Below are positions 40,461 to 49,428 of a stretch of 64,000 nucleotides of DNA, in pieces. Under the pieces are notes generated by a model. The model did not search any database. It was given only the letters and a program-made list of their open reading frames with translations, and had not been told where the DNA came from. Origin of the DNA: Haloarcula marina (GTDB taxonomy: Archaea > Halobacteriota > Halobacteria > Halobacteriales > Haloarculaceae); assembly GCF_024218775.1 (NCBI RefSeq), contig NZ_CP100404.1:62001-126000 (forward strand), read 5' to 3'. Position numbers and translations under genes: made by a program. The first letter of the stretch is position 1. Each line of letters begins with the position of its first letter.

Positions 40461-42533
40461 CTAGTGCTCCTCGCGCAGTTCCATCTCGGCGACGATGTCG
40501 TAGGGGTCCAGTCCCTTCCGGATGCCGTCGAGCAACTGGAACGCCTCGTCGGGCGCGAGGAAGTGCCGGGTCACGGCCCGACCCAGCGGCGTCGGCGAGA
40601 GGCCGTCGATGAACTCGAACTCCAGCAGTTTGCCGAGGGCGTGTTTGGTCGGCACTTCGCCGACCATCCGGTCGTTGAGGCGTTTCGCGTGCTTGCCCGC
40701 GACGGTCACGTTCGCCAGCGTCTCCTCGACGGCCGCGCCCTCGTCGTAGCGGGTCATGACCGGTTCCATCTCCCCTTTGAGGAGTTTGAACGCCACCTCG
40801 TCCTCGGTCATCTCCATGCTGTTGTGGTACGAGCAATCGGGTTCGACGAGGACGTACACCGTCCCCTTGTCGTGGTAGTCCGGCCGTCCGGCCCGCCCGA
40901 GCATCTGACTGAACTCCTGGACGGTGAGCCACTCGATACCCATCGCCAGCGAGTCGAAGATGACCTGCGAGGCGGGGAAGTCCACCCCCGCCGCGAGCGC
41001 CGCCGTCGTCACCACCGCCGCGAGTTCCTGGTCGGCGAACTGTCGTTCGACCTGCTTTCGCTTGCGGTTGTCCAGTCCGGCGTGATACGGCGCGGAACTG
41101 TACTGGAGCTTTCGGGAAATCTGGTGACAGCGCCGCCGCGAGTTGGTGAAGATGATGGTCTGCCCGCGATACCCCTTGCTCGATTTCGTGTCGAACGCGC
41201 GCTTGACGAGTTTCTTCTCCGTATCTATCTTCTCGCGGCCGTCGGCGAAGGTGACGTGTCGTTCGATGGGGACCGGGCGCTCCTCGAACTCCACCAGCGT
41301 CGCCCGCAACCGCTTGGCCAGTTGGCTGGGGTTACCGACCGTCGCCGAGAGGTATATCCACTGGGTGTCGCTGTCGGCCTGTTTCCCCCCGTCGTGCCGG
41401 GAGGCCGCCGTCGTCCCCTCCTCACAGTAGTACTTCAGCCGCGAGATGAGGCCGTCGAGTCGGTGGCCGCGTTCGTCCTCCCCGAGGGTGTGGACCTCGT
41501 CGATGACGACGGTGCCGACGTTCCCGAGGTCCTTCCCGGTCCGAAGCGCGTGGTCGATACCCTCGTAGGTGCCGACGATGATGTCGGCGTCGGGGTCGAA
41601 GCGGCCGCCCTCGTCGGCGATACGACTCGCGCCCACGCGCAGGGACACGTCCACCATGTCGCCGTAGCGCTCCTGGAAGGACTCGTACTTCTGGTTCGCC
41701 AGCGCCACCAGGGGGACGAGAAACAGCATCTTCCCCTGGCCGTTCAGCACGCGGTCCAAGCCCGCCATCTCCCCGATGAGCGTCTTTCCCGTCGCCGTCG
41801 CGGAGACGACGAGTTGGTCCCGGCCGTCGGTCGCGCCGTGTTCGACGGCGAGGCTCTGGACCGGAAGCAGGGTGTCGAACCGGGATTCGAGGTGTTGCTG
41901 GATGCCCGGGTGGAGGCCCAGCGAATCCACGCGAACGGGGTCGACGTCCTCGACGGTGGCCGATATCTCGTCGAACTTCGTCAGGTCCGGGTCCAGTTGG
42001 CCCGACAGGAGGTTCGTGATTCGGTCCAAGTCCTGCACTTCCAACAGGAGTTCTTCGAGTCGCTTTCGAGCGTCACCGGTGATGTTGCCCTCGAAGGCGA
42101 GTTCTCGGTCGAGTTCCTCGCGAGCGCAGTCCGGACAGATGCTCTCGCCGTCTGCCTCGATGGCCGTCTCGCCCGTGATGGGGGAGTAGCGGCCCGCCGA
42201 CGCGCAGTATCGGCAGGTTCGGACGACTTTCGCGTCGAGTTGGTAGCCGTCGAGCATCTCGCGGAAGCGGTCGCGAACCCGCGGCGTCGTCTGTTCGGAG
42301 ATGCGGATGCGGGCCGCGCGGCGGGCGAGTTCGACGAACTGGTCGGGCGAACGGAGGTCCTCGCCGGACCCGCCTCTAATGCGGAGGCGTCGGGGCCGCG
42401 GCCCCGCGTTCGTCTCCTTCAGTTCGAGCACCCCGTGGAACAGTCGTTCCCCGTCGCGTTGGGCGACCACACGGGCGTCTTCCCCGTGTTCGTGAAGGAA
42501 CAGCGTATCCACCTTCGCGGCCTGCTGAGACAC
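40461..42533 (-). CDS. Archaea-specific superfamily-2 helicase (COG1202-like)
   Basis: This 690-residue protein has an N-terminal region with a zinc-finger-like CRYCASAG/CPDC pair (about 106-137), then the helicase core: LPVQSLAVEHG, Walker A SATATGKT near 245, DEVH, SATVGN, IIFTNSRRRCHQIS, GVDFPASQVIFDS and QMLGRAGRPDYHDKG. Start is a GTG at 42533. The group is related to Hel308/Ski2 helicases and its physiological role is unknown. Related archaeal helicases carry a C-terminal Cys-rich domain; here the protein ends without it, and a similar domain is encoded separately at 48973. Confidence 0.88.
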   Translation of the reverse strand: MSQQAAKVDTLFLHEHGEDARVVAQRDGERLFHGVLELKETNAGPRPRRLRIRGGSGEDLRSPDQFVELARRAARIRISEQTTPRVRDRFREMLDGYQLDAKVVRTCRYCASAGRYSPITGETAIEADGESICPDCAREELDRELAFEGNITGDARKRLEELLLEVQDLDRITNLLSGQLDPDLTKFDEISATVEDVDPVRVDSLGLHPGIQQHLESRFDTLLPVQSLAVEHGATDGRDQLVVSATATGKTLIGEMAGLDRVLNGQGKMLFLVPLVALANQKYESFQERYGDMVDVSLRVGASRIADEGGRFDPDADIIVGTYEGIDHALRTGKDLGNVGTVVIDEVHTLGEDERGHRLDGLISRLKYYCEEGTTAASRHDGGKQADSDTQWIYLSATVGNPSQLAKRLRATLVEFEERPVPIERHVTFADGREKIDTEKKLVKRAFDTKSSKGYRGQTIIFTNSRRRCHQISRKLQYSSAPYHAGLDNRKRKQVERQFADQELAAVVTTAALAAGVDFPASQVIFDSLAMGIEWLTVQEFSQMLGRAGRPDYHDKGTVYVLVEPDCSYHNSMEMTEDEVAFKLLKGEMEPVMTRYDEGAAVEETLANVTVAGKHAKRLNDRMVGEVPTKHALGKLLEFEFIDGLSPTPLGRAVTRHFLAPDEAFQLLDGIRKGLDPYDIVAEMELREEH

Positions 42534-42605
42534 GCCTGTACGTACGACGCGGGACCTACTTCAGTCACTCGACACGGCGCGGGCCGGGTCCGTCCGCCAC
42601 AGCGC

Positions 42606-42612
42606 GTTTAAG
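42606..42612 (+). promoter_or_regulatory. TATA-like box for the M50 protease gene
   Basis: GTTTAAG is centred about 28 bases before the ATG at 42637, giving a leaderless or nearly leaderless transcript. Confidence 0.5.
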
Positions 42613-42636
42613 TCGTTCGACCGACAACAGTTCGGT

Positions 42637-43830
42637 ATGCGTCGGTTCCGCATCGGGAGCGCCTTCGGCATCCCCATCCAACTCGACCTGACCTTCCTGC
42701 TGGTCTTGCCCCTGTTCGCGTGGATTATCGGGACCCAGGTCGGCCAGACCGCCGAGTTGCTGAACGACTCGTTCGGCGCGGGCCTCGACCCGGCGGTGTT
42801 GACCGACGGGAACCTCGTCTGGGTGCTCGGCGTCGTCGCCGCCGTCGGCCTCTTTTCGGGAGTCGTGTTGCACGAACTGGGTCATTCGCTCGTGGCGATT
42901 CGCTACGGCTATCCCATCGACTCCATCACCCTGTGGTTGTTCGGCGGTATCGCCCAGTTGACCGAGACGCCCGAGGACTGGAAGCAGGAACTCGCCATCG
43001 CTGTCGCCGGACCCGCCGTCAGCGTCGCGCTCGGTATCCTCGCGTACGTCGCGTTCGTCGTTCTCCCGGCCACCCAGTCGACGGTCCTCGAAGCGGGCCG
43101 GTTCGTCCTCGCCTACCTCGCGCTGATGAACCTCGCGCTCGCCGTGTTCAACATGCTTCCGGGCTTCCCGATGGACGGCGGTCGGGTCCTCCGGGCGCTC
43201 CTCGCCCGTACCCGCCCGTTCGCGCAGGCGACGAAAATCGCCGCCGAAGTCGGGAAGATATTCGCCGTCTTGCTCGGCCTGTTCGGCCTGTTCGTCGCCG
43301 GGAACATCTTCCTCGCGGGACTCGCCTTCTTCATCTACATCGGCGCGGAGGGCGAGTCGCGACAGACGGCGATGGCCGCCGCGTTCGAGGGCGTCACCGT
43401 CGAGGACGTGATGACCCCCGCGAGTCACGTCACGTCGGTCACGACCCGGATGTCGGTGCGAGAACTCATCCAGACGATGTTCGAAGAGCGCCACACCGGC
43501 TACCCCGTCGAGCAAGGCGGCGAAGTCGTCGGCCTCGTTACCTTGGAGGACGCCCGCGCGGTCCGCGAAGTCGAACGCGACGCCTACACCGTCGGCGACG
43601 TGATGACCACCGACCTCTACACCGTCGCGCCCGAGACGGACGTGATGGACGCGCTCACGAGACTCCAGCAGAACTCGGTCGGCCGACTGGTCGTCACCGA
43701 CCCCGACGGCGAGTTCCTCGGTCTCCTCACCCGGTCGGACATCATGACCGCCCTCTCCATCATTAAGTCCAGCAGCGAGTACGGGTCGCTGGGCGGGTCC
43801 GAGTCGCGCACGCTGCGACCGGAACCGTAG
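42637..43830 (+). CDS. Site-2 protease (M50) family membrane metalloprotease with CBS pair
   Basis: This 397-residue protein has about six membrane helices. The zinc site HELGH is near 79-83 in VVLHELGHSLVAIRYGYPI, and the second motif FNMLPGFPMDGGRVLRALL near 170-188 supplies the Asp ligand. From about 250 two CBS domains follow (EDVMTPASHVTSVTTRMSV; GDVMTTDLYTVAPETDVMD) that probably bind an adenosine nucleotide and regulate proteolysis. S2P enzymes cleave membrane-bound regulators within the bilayer; no anti-sigma-like substrate is adjacent. Confidence 0.93.
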   Translation: MRRFRIGSAFGIPIQLDLTFLLVLPLFAWIIGTQVGQTAELLNDSFGAGLDPAVLTDGNLVWVLGVVAAVGLFSGVVLHELGHSLVAIRYGYPIDSITLWLFGGIAQLTETPEDWKQELAIAVAGPAVSVALGILAYVAFVVLPATQSTVLEAGRFVLAYLALMNLALAVFNMLPGFPMDGGRVLRALLARTRPFAQATKIAAEVGKIFAVLLGLFGLFVAGNIFLAGLAFFIYIGAEGESRQTAMAAAFEGVTVEDVMTPASHVTSVTTRMSVRELIQTMFEERHTGYPVEQGGEVVGLVTLEDARAVREVERDAYTVGDVMTTDLYTVAPETDVMDALTRLQQNSVGRLVVTDPDGEFLGLLTRSDIMTALSIIKSSSEYGSLGGSESRTLRPEP

Positions 43831-43998
43831 GCCCGAACGCCCGCGACGCCGTCCGTCACTCGTTCGCCTCGCCTCCGCGCGTGCGCTCGGCCCCAGTTTC
43901 GACCGCCCTTCCTGCTGTGTCGGCGGCCGTCTCGTAGCCCGGATACTCTCACTCCAACGACTCCGCTACCTGTCAATCGACGGTCTTCGCCGACGGCT

Positions 43999-44022
43999 GA
44001 ACGTGCGCGAACGTTCACGTTC
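43999..44022. promoter_or_regulatory. Clustered GAACGT half-sites, candidate operator
   Basis: GAACGT (43999-44004), the palindrome GAACGTTC (44009-44016) and ACGTTC (44017-44022) lie 37-60 bases before the ATG at 44059. The density of the same half-site in both orientations is unlike the surroundings. The rest of the 228-base gap shows nothing else. Confidence 0.45.
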
Positions 44023-44058
44023 GACAACAGGTATGGCGCTCCTCGACGAAGGAATCGT

Positions 44059-44850
44059 ATGAGCGACCGAGGTGACCGAATCGAACCGTTCCCTGCCCGA
44101 CGCCGGGGGACGGTCGATTACATGCGAACGGCGGGTCGGCGGAGCAACGTCCACGGTCTCCTCGAAGTCGACGTGACCGAGGCGCGACGGCGAATCGAGG
44201 CCATCGAAGCGGAGACGGGCGAATCCTTGTCGTTCACCGCGTTTCTCGTGTGTTGTCTGGCCCGCGCCCTCGAGGAGCACCCTCACCTCAACGCGTATCG
44301 CGATTGGCGTGGTCGCGTCCACGTGTTCGAAGCCGTCGACGTCAACGTCCTCGTCGAGACGACGGTCCGCGGCGAGCGAATGGGCGTGCCGCACGTGATT
44401 CGAGGAGCCAACGAGCGCTCCGTCCGGTCGATTCACGACGAGATTCGGGCGGCACAGGCCACCCGTGACCCCGCGAATCTCTCACCGCTGGCCGAGTTGG
44501 GCTTTCGACTCCCGGGGTTCGTTCGACGGCTCGTCTGGCGGCTCCCACAGTGGTTTCCCGAGCGCTGGAAAGCCATGGCCGGGACCGTCGCCGTCACCTC
44601 CGTCGGGATGTTCGGCGGCGGCGGCGGGTGGGTAATCAGCCCGACGAACTACACGCTGCAGTTGACCGTCGGTGGCATCAGCGAGCAACCGAGAGTCGTC
44701 GACGGGGAACTGAGGACCCGGGAACTGCTCGACCTCACGGTGACGTTCGACCACGACGTCGTCGACGGCGCACCCGCGACGCGGTTCGTCAAGCGCCTGC
44801 GAGAACACATCGAGGCCGCCGACGGCCTCGACACACCCGGAGAGCCGTGA
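44059..44850 (+). CDS. Stand-alone 2-oxoacid dehydrogenase acyltransferase (E2) catalytic domain
   Basis: This 263-residue protein consists only of the chloramphenicol-acetyltransferase-like fold of E2 enzymes: LSFTAFLVCCLARALEEHPHLNAY, VDVNVLVET, and the catalytic TVTFDHDVVDGAPATRF (His and Asp-Gly) near 232-244. The lipoyl and subunit-binding domains are missing and no E1 or E3 gene is adjacent. An inserted basic/aromatic segment (WRLPQWFPERWKAMAG) is unlike classical E2. It may acylate a small substrate from CoA rather than serve a dehydrogenase complex. Confidence 0.85.
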   Translation: MSDRGDRIEPFPARRRGTVDYMRTAGRRSNVHGLLEVDVTEARRRIEAIEAETGESLSFTAFLVCCLARALEEHPHLNAYRDWRGRVHVFEAVDVNVLVETTVRGERMGVPHVIRGANERSVRSIHDEIRAAQATRDPANLSPLAELGFRLPGFVRRLVWRLPQWFPERWKAMAGTVAVTSVGMFGGGGGWVISPTNYTLQLTVGGISEQPRVVDGELRTRELLDLTVTFDHDVVDGAPATRFVKRLREHIEAADGLDTPGEP

Positions 44851-44930
44851 GCAGAGAGACAGCACGTGTGTTGCGCGTCGGGTGGGTCATCGAACCATAG
44901 TGCAAGCGCTCGTGGGTTAAAGTAAGGAAA

Positions 44931-45002
44931 GTCCGGGTGCGGGAATTGAACCCACGTCTTGGCCACCACAAGGCCAAAGGATACCACTACCCCAACCCGG
45001 AC
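44931..45002 (-). tRNA. tRNA-His (GUG)
   Basis: The minus strand gives an eight-pair acceptor (GTCCGGGT/ACCCGGAC), with the extra G-1:C73 pair typical of tRNA-His encoded in the gene. The anticodon stem is TGGCC/GGCCA around TTGTGGT (anticodon GTG), and the T-arm is GTGGG-TTCAATT-CCCGC. 72 bases, no intron. Confidence 0.95.
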
Positions 45003-45495
45003 ACGCTCGTTGAGGCATTCAAACGTATCCCGCTGGCACAGAAATACGTTACGAATCGGCGTTCTGGACCGAGTGAGACGTTCGCATATGGACCCTCGTC
45101 GAGGCCGGAAACGGCCGAAACGCGTTCCGAACACGACCGCCGTGAACGCGCCAGCGGGCGTCAGAACAGGCTGATTCCTGACCGTATCCACCATCGCAGT
45201 CACGTCTTCCCACGAAGCCTGTGAAGCACGTCGCGCACGAAAAGTTTCAGTATGCAATACAGATACTGAACAGCGAGTCCGCTCCTCATTCGGTCGGGAG
45301 GGTAGTCCTCCCATTCAGAGTCAGAGCGGTCGGTATGTGTATCCATAGCGACCTGTCAGTCCGTCCGAAGCCAACGCGCCGGACACACGCCCGAGAACCC
45401 ACCCGCGCCGCCCATCGGCCTGTGTCGGCCGAGTAGGGACCGCTACTGGCGGACTGTGAACGCATAACAAAGTACGCACGGGACGCAGGCAACGC
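45003..45495. other. 493-base region without a convincing gene
   Basis: It holds an inverted repeat TTCAGTAT (45247-45254) / ATACTGAA (45264-45271) and a small hairpin GGGAGG/CCTCCC near 45296-45312. Open frames on both strands have poor codon structure and no start context. Lower local G+C around 45230-45275 suggests a regulatory region, but it is more than 200 bases before the gene at 45496. Confidence 0.5.
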
Positions 45496-46107
45496 ATGCC
45501 AGAAGAATGGGCGCTCCGAGGCGACTACGTAGAGGCCTGCAACTGTGACGTCGCTTGCCAGTGTGTCTGGATGGAGGCACCGAACGACGACATCTGTACC
45601 GTCTCGCTGGCGTGGCACATCCGGGACGGTCACTACGGAGACGTCGACCTAAGCGACCTGTCCGTCGGCATGCTCATCTCGACCGAGGAAGGCGTCATGT
45701 TCGCGCCCGAAACCGGGTGGGACGTCGTCCTCTTCGTCGACGAGGCCGCCGACGAGGCACAGCGAGCCGCGATTGAGGACGTCTACATGGGGCGGGCCGG
45801 CGGCATCTGGGCGGCCGTCGCCGATACGCACGTCCAGTCGGCCGACGTCGCGGTCGCGCCCATCGATTTCGAGCGGGACGGCACGGACTTCAGCGTCGAG
45901 ATTGGAGACGTGGTCTCCATGACGGCGGGCGGCGCGGCCGGGTTCAACGACGAGGTGGGGACGATTTCCCCCCACCCGCTCACGGCAGATGGCGTCGTCC
46001 AGACCGGAAAGTCGACGACCGCGACCGTCTCCTACGACGACGCGTTCTCGTGGGACGTCTCCGGCAACAACGCCTACCTCGGGGACTTCGAACTGGCGAA
46101 CGCCTGA
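45496..46107 (+). CDS. DUF1326-type protein
   Basis: This 203-residue protein begins EEWALRGDYVEACNCDVACQCVW, with Cys15, Cys17, Cys21 and Cys23 forming the C-x-C-x3-C-x-C motif of DUF1326, followed by the ICTVSLAWHIRDGHYGDVDLSDL and DVVLFVDEAADEAQRAAI strands. A metal or redox role for the cysteines is plausible, but the function is not established. It is followed after ten bases by the membrane partner gene, a pairing seen in other genomes. No signal peptide. Confidence 0.9.
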   Translation: MPEEWALRGDYVEACNCDVACQCVWMEAPNDDICTVSLAWHIRDGHYGDVDLSDLSVGMLISTEEGVMFAPETGWDVVLFVDEAADEAQRAAIEDVYMGRAGGIWAAVADTHVQSADVAVAPIDFERDGTDFSVEIGDVVSMTAGGAAGFNDEVGTISPHPLTADGVVQTGKSTTATVSYDDAFSWDVSGNNAYLGDFELANA

Positions 46108-46117
46108 GCGTCGCGCG

Positions 46118-46921
46118 ATGGATATGGACACTCCGGGTACGGGAGTGAGTCGGGGTCGCATCGGCTGGCAGACCGTCCCGATAGTCGCGCTCGTCACCTA
46201 CGGTATCGCGCTGGCCGCCTGGGTGGTCGTCGTGGCGCGGTTGCTCCCGATGCCCGGTGGGGGGAGCGGGATGCAGATGTCCGCCCCCGGTGCGCCGGAA
46301 GCGATGGCGCTGTCGAACGGACTCTGGGGCGTCGTCCTGTACCTGTTCATGTGGACGGTGATGATGGTCGCCATGATGTACCCGTCGTCCGTGCCGTTGT
46401 TCGGGATGTACTACAAGACGCTCGACGGAGTCTCGCGTGCGGGGACGGCGGCACGGGTGGGCGCGTTCATGGGCACGTATGCACTCGTGTGGGGGGTCAC
46501 CGGCGTCGTCCCGCTCGTCGTCAACGCCGTGGTCCCACTCGCCACAGTCGCCCGCGAGCAGACGGGACTGCTGTTCGGCGGGACGCTCGTCCTCCTGGCG
46601 GCGTACCAGCTCTCTCCGTACAAGAACCAGTGTCTGAAACACTGTCGAACGCCGCTCGGATTCCTGATGGAGTACCACCGGCCGGGCGTTCGGGGGGCCG
46701 CACGGATGAGTGCCCGATTTAGCGTCTTCTGTATCGGCTGTTGTTGGGCGTTGTTCGCGTTGATGGTCGTCGTCGGGTCGATGAACGTCCTCTGGATGGC
46801 CGTCATCACGGTCGTACTCTCGGTCGAACGCATAGTCGGGTTGGGTGAGCGCCTGTCGAGAGGCGTCGGGGTGGTGGCCGCCGTCGCGGGTGGCGCTCTC
46901 CTCGTACTTTCGGTCCTCTGA
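46118..46921 (+). CDS. DUF2182-type integral membrane protein
   Basis: This 268-residue protein has about seven hydrophobic helices. It shows the DUF2182 pattern: MWTVMMVAMMYPSSVPLFGMY (Met-rich helix), AAYQLSPYKNQCLKHCRTPLGFLM with a Cys pair, and FSVFCIGCCWALFALMVVVGSMNVLWM. The Met, Cys and His content suggests metal binding, and proteins of this kind were predicted to be metal-binding. Co-transcribed with the DUF1326 gene, so the two likely share a task, perhaps metal handling. ATG 46118; a second ATG six bases later is possible. Confidence 0.88.
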   Translation: MDMDTPGTGVSRGRIGWQTVPIVALVTYGIALAAWVVVVARLLPMPGGGSGMQMSAPGAPEAMALSNGLWGVVLYLFMWTVMMVAMMYPSSVPLFGMYYKTLDGVSRAGTAARVGAFMGTYALVWGVTGVVPLVVNAVVPLATVAREQTGLLFGGTLVLLAAYQLSPYKNQCLKHCRTPLGFLMEYHRPGVRGAARMSARFSVFCIGCCWALFALMVVVGSMNVLWMAVITVVLSVERIVGLGERLSRGVGVVAAVAGGALLVLSVL

Positions 46922-47034
46922 AACCGCTGGTCGACCGCGGCGGCCGAGAACGCCGCCGGGCTACCCACCAGATAAACTGTTGAAAACAGTACGAACGAGG
47001 TCCCTCGGTGGCCGATGGCGAGAGACCGTCGTAT

Positions 47035-47304
47035 TCAGTTGGCGGCGGTGTCGATATGCCACCCGGGGTCGGTCCCCGTCTGGTCGATGTGGTCGGCCCG
47101 ACACGCCGGACAGTAGTCGGGGGTCCGCGATTCGTTCCGGGGGACGTAGACCGCGCCGTCGCACTCGCTACACGCATCGGGGACGATGGTCGTACAGTCG
47201 ACACAGAGGTTGAATTCGTCGACTGTGAGTTCACGCAGGGGTTCGAGTTGTTTGTCCAAGTAGTACTCGTCGATGACCGCCTGACAGTTGTGGCACGGTT
47301 GCAT
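47035..47304 (-). CDS. Small zinc-ribbon protein
   Basis: This 89-residue protein has four CxxC-type pairs: CHNC near the start, CVDC, CSEC and CPAC, eight cysteines able to hold two zinc ions. Other sequence is acidic (LDKQLEPLRELTVDEFN). It resembles small haloarchaeal zinc-finger proteins of which some affect motility, biofilm or stress; its own role is unknown. It stands alone between genes on the other strand. Confidence 0.85.
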   Translation of the reverse strand: MQPCHNCQAVIDEYYLDKQLEPLRELTVDEFNLCVDCTTIVPDACSECDGAVYVPRNESRTPDYCPACRADHIDQTGTDPGWHIDTAAN

Positions 47305-47473
47305 AGCGATTCACCCAGAACCATGAGAGTGTGTCACAAATAGCTGTCGACCGTCCCGATTTTCGCCGTGGCAGTTGGTCGCCGAGATTGACCGGTGAGC
47401 GTCGCCGCAGGAACGAAGCTACCGCGGGGGTCGAGCCCAGCACCGATTAGGTCGTGTGGCCCCTTCGATAGCT

Positions 47474-48907
47474 ATGGCCGAGCATCCGGGCTTTCACTCG
47501 CTGCACGAGGAGACGAGCGCGTCGCTGTCGGTCGACGGCACGCTCCCGCCGTGGTTGACCGGCAGTCTCGTTCGGAACGGGCCGGGGGCCTTTTCCTTTC
47601 CCGAGGGGAGTGCAGTCGACCACTGGTTCGACGGGCTGGCGATGGTGACCCGGTTCACGTTCGACCCCCGCCGGGAGCGCGTCCACTACCGCAATCGCTT
47701 CCTGCGCACCGAGGCCTACGAGGCGGCCCGCAGCGGCGAGTTCGACGGCGGGTTCGCGACGGGCGAGACGACGCTGCGCTCCCGACTCGCCACGTTCCTC
47801 TCGCGGCCCTACGACAACACCAACATCGTCGTCGAGCGCGTCGGCGACCGCTTTCTCGCGCTCACGGAGTCGCCCCGCTGGGTCGAACTCGACCCGGTGA
47901 CGCTGGCGACGACGGGCCACGTCCAGTACGACGACGACGCGCCTACGGGCCACCTCACCTGTGCCCACCTGAAACGGGACCCAGCGACCGGGACGCTGGT
48001 CAACGTCGCCACCGAGTTCGGGCGGCCGAGTCGGTATCACGTCTACGCGATGGACGGCCCCGAGGAGCGAACGCACGTCGGGAGCGTCCCGACCGAGAAA
48101 CCCGCGTACATGCACAGTTTCGCGTTGACGCCGCGCTACGTCGTCCTGACCGAATTCCCGCTCCGACTCGACCCCCGCCGACTACTCAGACCGGGGCGAC
48201 AGCCACCCTTCATCGAGCAGTTCGAGTGGGAACCCGAGCGCGGGACTCGTATCGTCGTCGTCGACCGCACCACCGGCCGAACGCTCGCGACGCCGACCAT
48301 GGACCCGATGTTCGGCTTCCACCACGTCAACGCCTTCGAGCGAGCCGGTGGGTCCGAAGTCGTCTTCGACCTCGAAACGGTCCCCGACGCGACCAGCATC
48401 GACTCGCTGTATCTCGACCGGCTACGAGACGGCGATTTTGGGACGCTCGCCGCCAAACTGGAGCGGGTCACCGTCACCCTCGACCCGGCCGCCAGCGACG
48501 GCGTCGCCTCGACGGACCGTCGGACGCTCGCCGACGACGGTATCGCGCTGCCGACCGTCTCGCCCGACCGGTGGTGTCGCTCTCACCGCTACGTCTACGC
48601 GATGGCGATGGACCAGCCAGTCACCGAGTGGGCGCGCGGCGTCCGGAAAGTCGACGTGGAGTCGGGCGACGTGACCACCCACCGCGACGGCGCGGACTAC
48701 TTCGGCGAACCGATATTCGTCCCCGACCCCGACGGGGACGGCGAGGACGACGGCGTCGTGGTGACCGTGGGACTCGACGCCGACGCCTCCCGACTGCTCG
48801 TCCTCGACGGAGCGACGTTGGAGACGCGCGCCCGAATCGACCTCCCGCATCGACTGCCGTTCGACTTCCACGGCCGGTACTTCCCCGAGGTTCGAGCGAC
48901 GGGGTGA
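47474..48907 (+). CDS. Carotenoid cleavage oxygenase family protein
   Basis: This 477-residue seven-bladed-propeller enzyme contains the four iron-binding His expected of the family, in GHLTCAHLKRD, AYMHSFALTPRY, MFGFHHVNAFE and LPFDFHGRYFPE, plus LPPWLTGSLVRNGPGAF and the WFDGLAM segment near the start. These non-haem iron enzymes split carotenoids, for example beta-carotene to retinal for rhodopsins; substrate and cleavage site are not settled by sequence. Soluble or membrane-associated. No opsin or carotenoid gene is nearby. Start ATG 47474. Confidence 0.92.
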   Translation: MAEHPGFHSLHEETSASLSVDGTLPPWLTGSLVRNGPGAFSFPEGSAVDHWFDGLAMVTRFTFDPRRERVHYRNRFLRTEAYEAARSGEFDGGFATGETTLRSRLATFLSRPYDNTNIVVERVGDRFLALTESPRWVELDPVTLATTGHVQYDDDAPTGHLTCAHLKRDPATGTLVNVATEFGRPSRYHVYAMDGPEERTHVGSVPTEKPAYMHSFALTPRYVVLTEFPLRLDPRRLLRPGRQPPFIEQFEWEPERGTRIVVVDRTTGRTLATPTMDPMFGFHHVNAFERAGGSEVVFDLETVPDATSIDSLYLDRLRDGDFGTLAAKLERVTVTLDPAASDGVASTDRRTLADDGIALPTVSPDRWCRSHRYVYAMAMDQPVTEWARGVRKVDVESGDVTTHRDGADYFGEPIFVPDPDGDGEDDGVVVTVGLDADASRLLVLDGATLETRARIDLPHRLPFDFHGRYFPEVRATG

Positions 48908-48972
48908 GACGGGCGGTGGGTGTCGCCGTTCCGAGACGTTTTAGACGCCCAAGCCCCTCTCCGCTAGCACGC

Positions 48973-49425
48973 GTGGCCATCACGGACAAGATATACGTCA
49001 AGAACCACCGCCAACTCGCCTCCCAGTTGGAGACGAGTTTCCCGAAAGGCGCGTTCAAGGGCGCGACGCTCGACATCCTCTTTCAGGGCGAGGGGCTGGC
49101 GAAACTCGACGACGCCTCCCGCGAGCGGGTGCTGGACTTCGCGGAGGACTTCATGGACTGTGACTGTCAGGCCGCCCCGCACTGTGGCTGTCCCGAGCGG
49201 AAGTTCGTCGCGTACCTGCTGGAACTGCGCGAACAGGGCCTCGGCCCGGACGCCATCGTGGACGTGATGACCGACGAGTACATGCTGTACGCCTACCCCG
49301 GCGACGTGCTCTCCTTCCTCGACAACTCGGTCCGAACGCTGGAAGCAGTCGAGACGCTGGCCGACGTGGACGGCCGGGACGACGTGGCAGAAGAAGTTCA
49401 GCGGCGGCGAAACCGCCTGATGTAG
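48973..49425 (+). CDS. Cys-rich DUF5814-like haloarchaeal protein
   Basis: This 150-residue protein starts at GTG 48973 (AITDKIYVKNHRQLASQL) and has FKGATLDILFQGEGLAKLDD, the cysteine cluster DCDCQAAPHCGCPERKF, and GPDAIVDVMTDEYMLYAYPGDVLSFLD. I recall this as DUF5814, a domain that in other archaea is attached to the COG1202 helicase; here it is separate from the helicase at 40461. The cysteines suggest a zinc or Fe-S site. Function unknown. The stop is three bases from the convergent regulator gene. Confidence 0.8.
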   Translation: MAITDKIYVKNHRQLASQLETSFPKGAFKGATLDILFQGEGLAKLDDASRERVLDFAEDFMDCDCQAAPHCGCPERKFVAYLLELREQGLGPDAIVDVMTDEYMLYAYPGDVLSFLDNSVRTLEAVETLADVDGRDDVAEEVQRRRNRLM

Positions 49426-49428
49426 AAC

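Noticed and set aside
38916-42611. 1231-codon open frame on the plus strand
   Set aside because: It is antisense to the acidic two-domain protein and the helicase, whose motifs are clear on the minus strand. Long mirror frames are expected in DNA of this base composition with GAC/GTC-rich codons.
44649-45314. Minus-strand frame across tRNA-His, including a possible short protein from about 45200
   Set aside because: It reads through the tRNA gene and the E2 gene. The part in the empty region lacks a promoter and recognisable domain.
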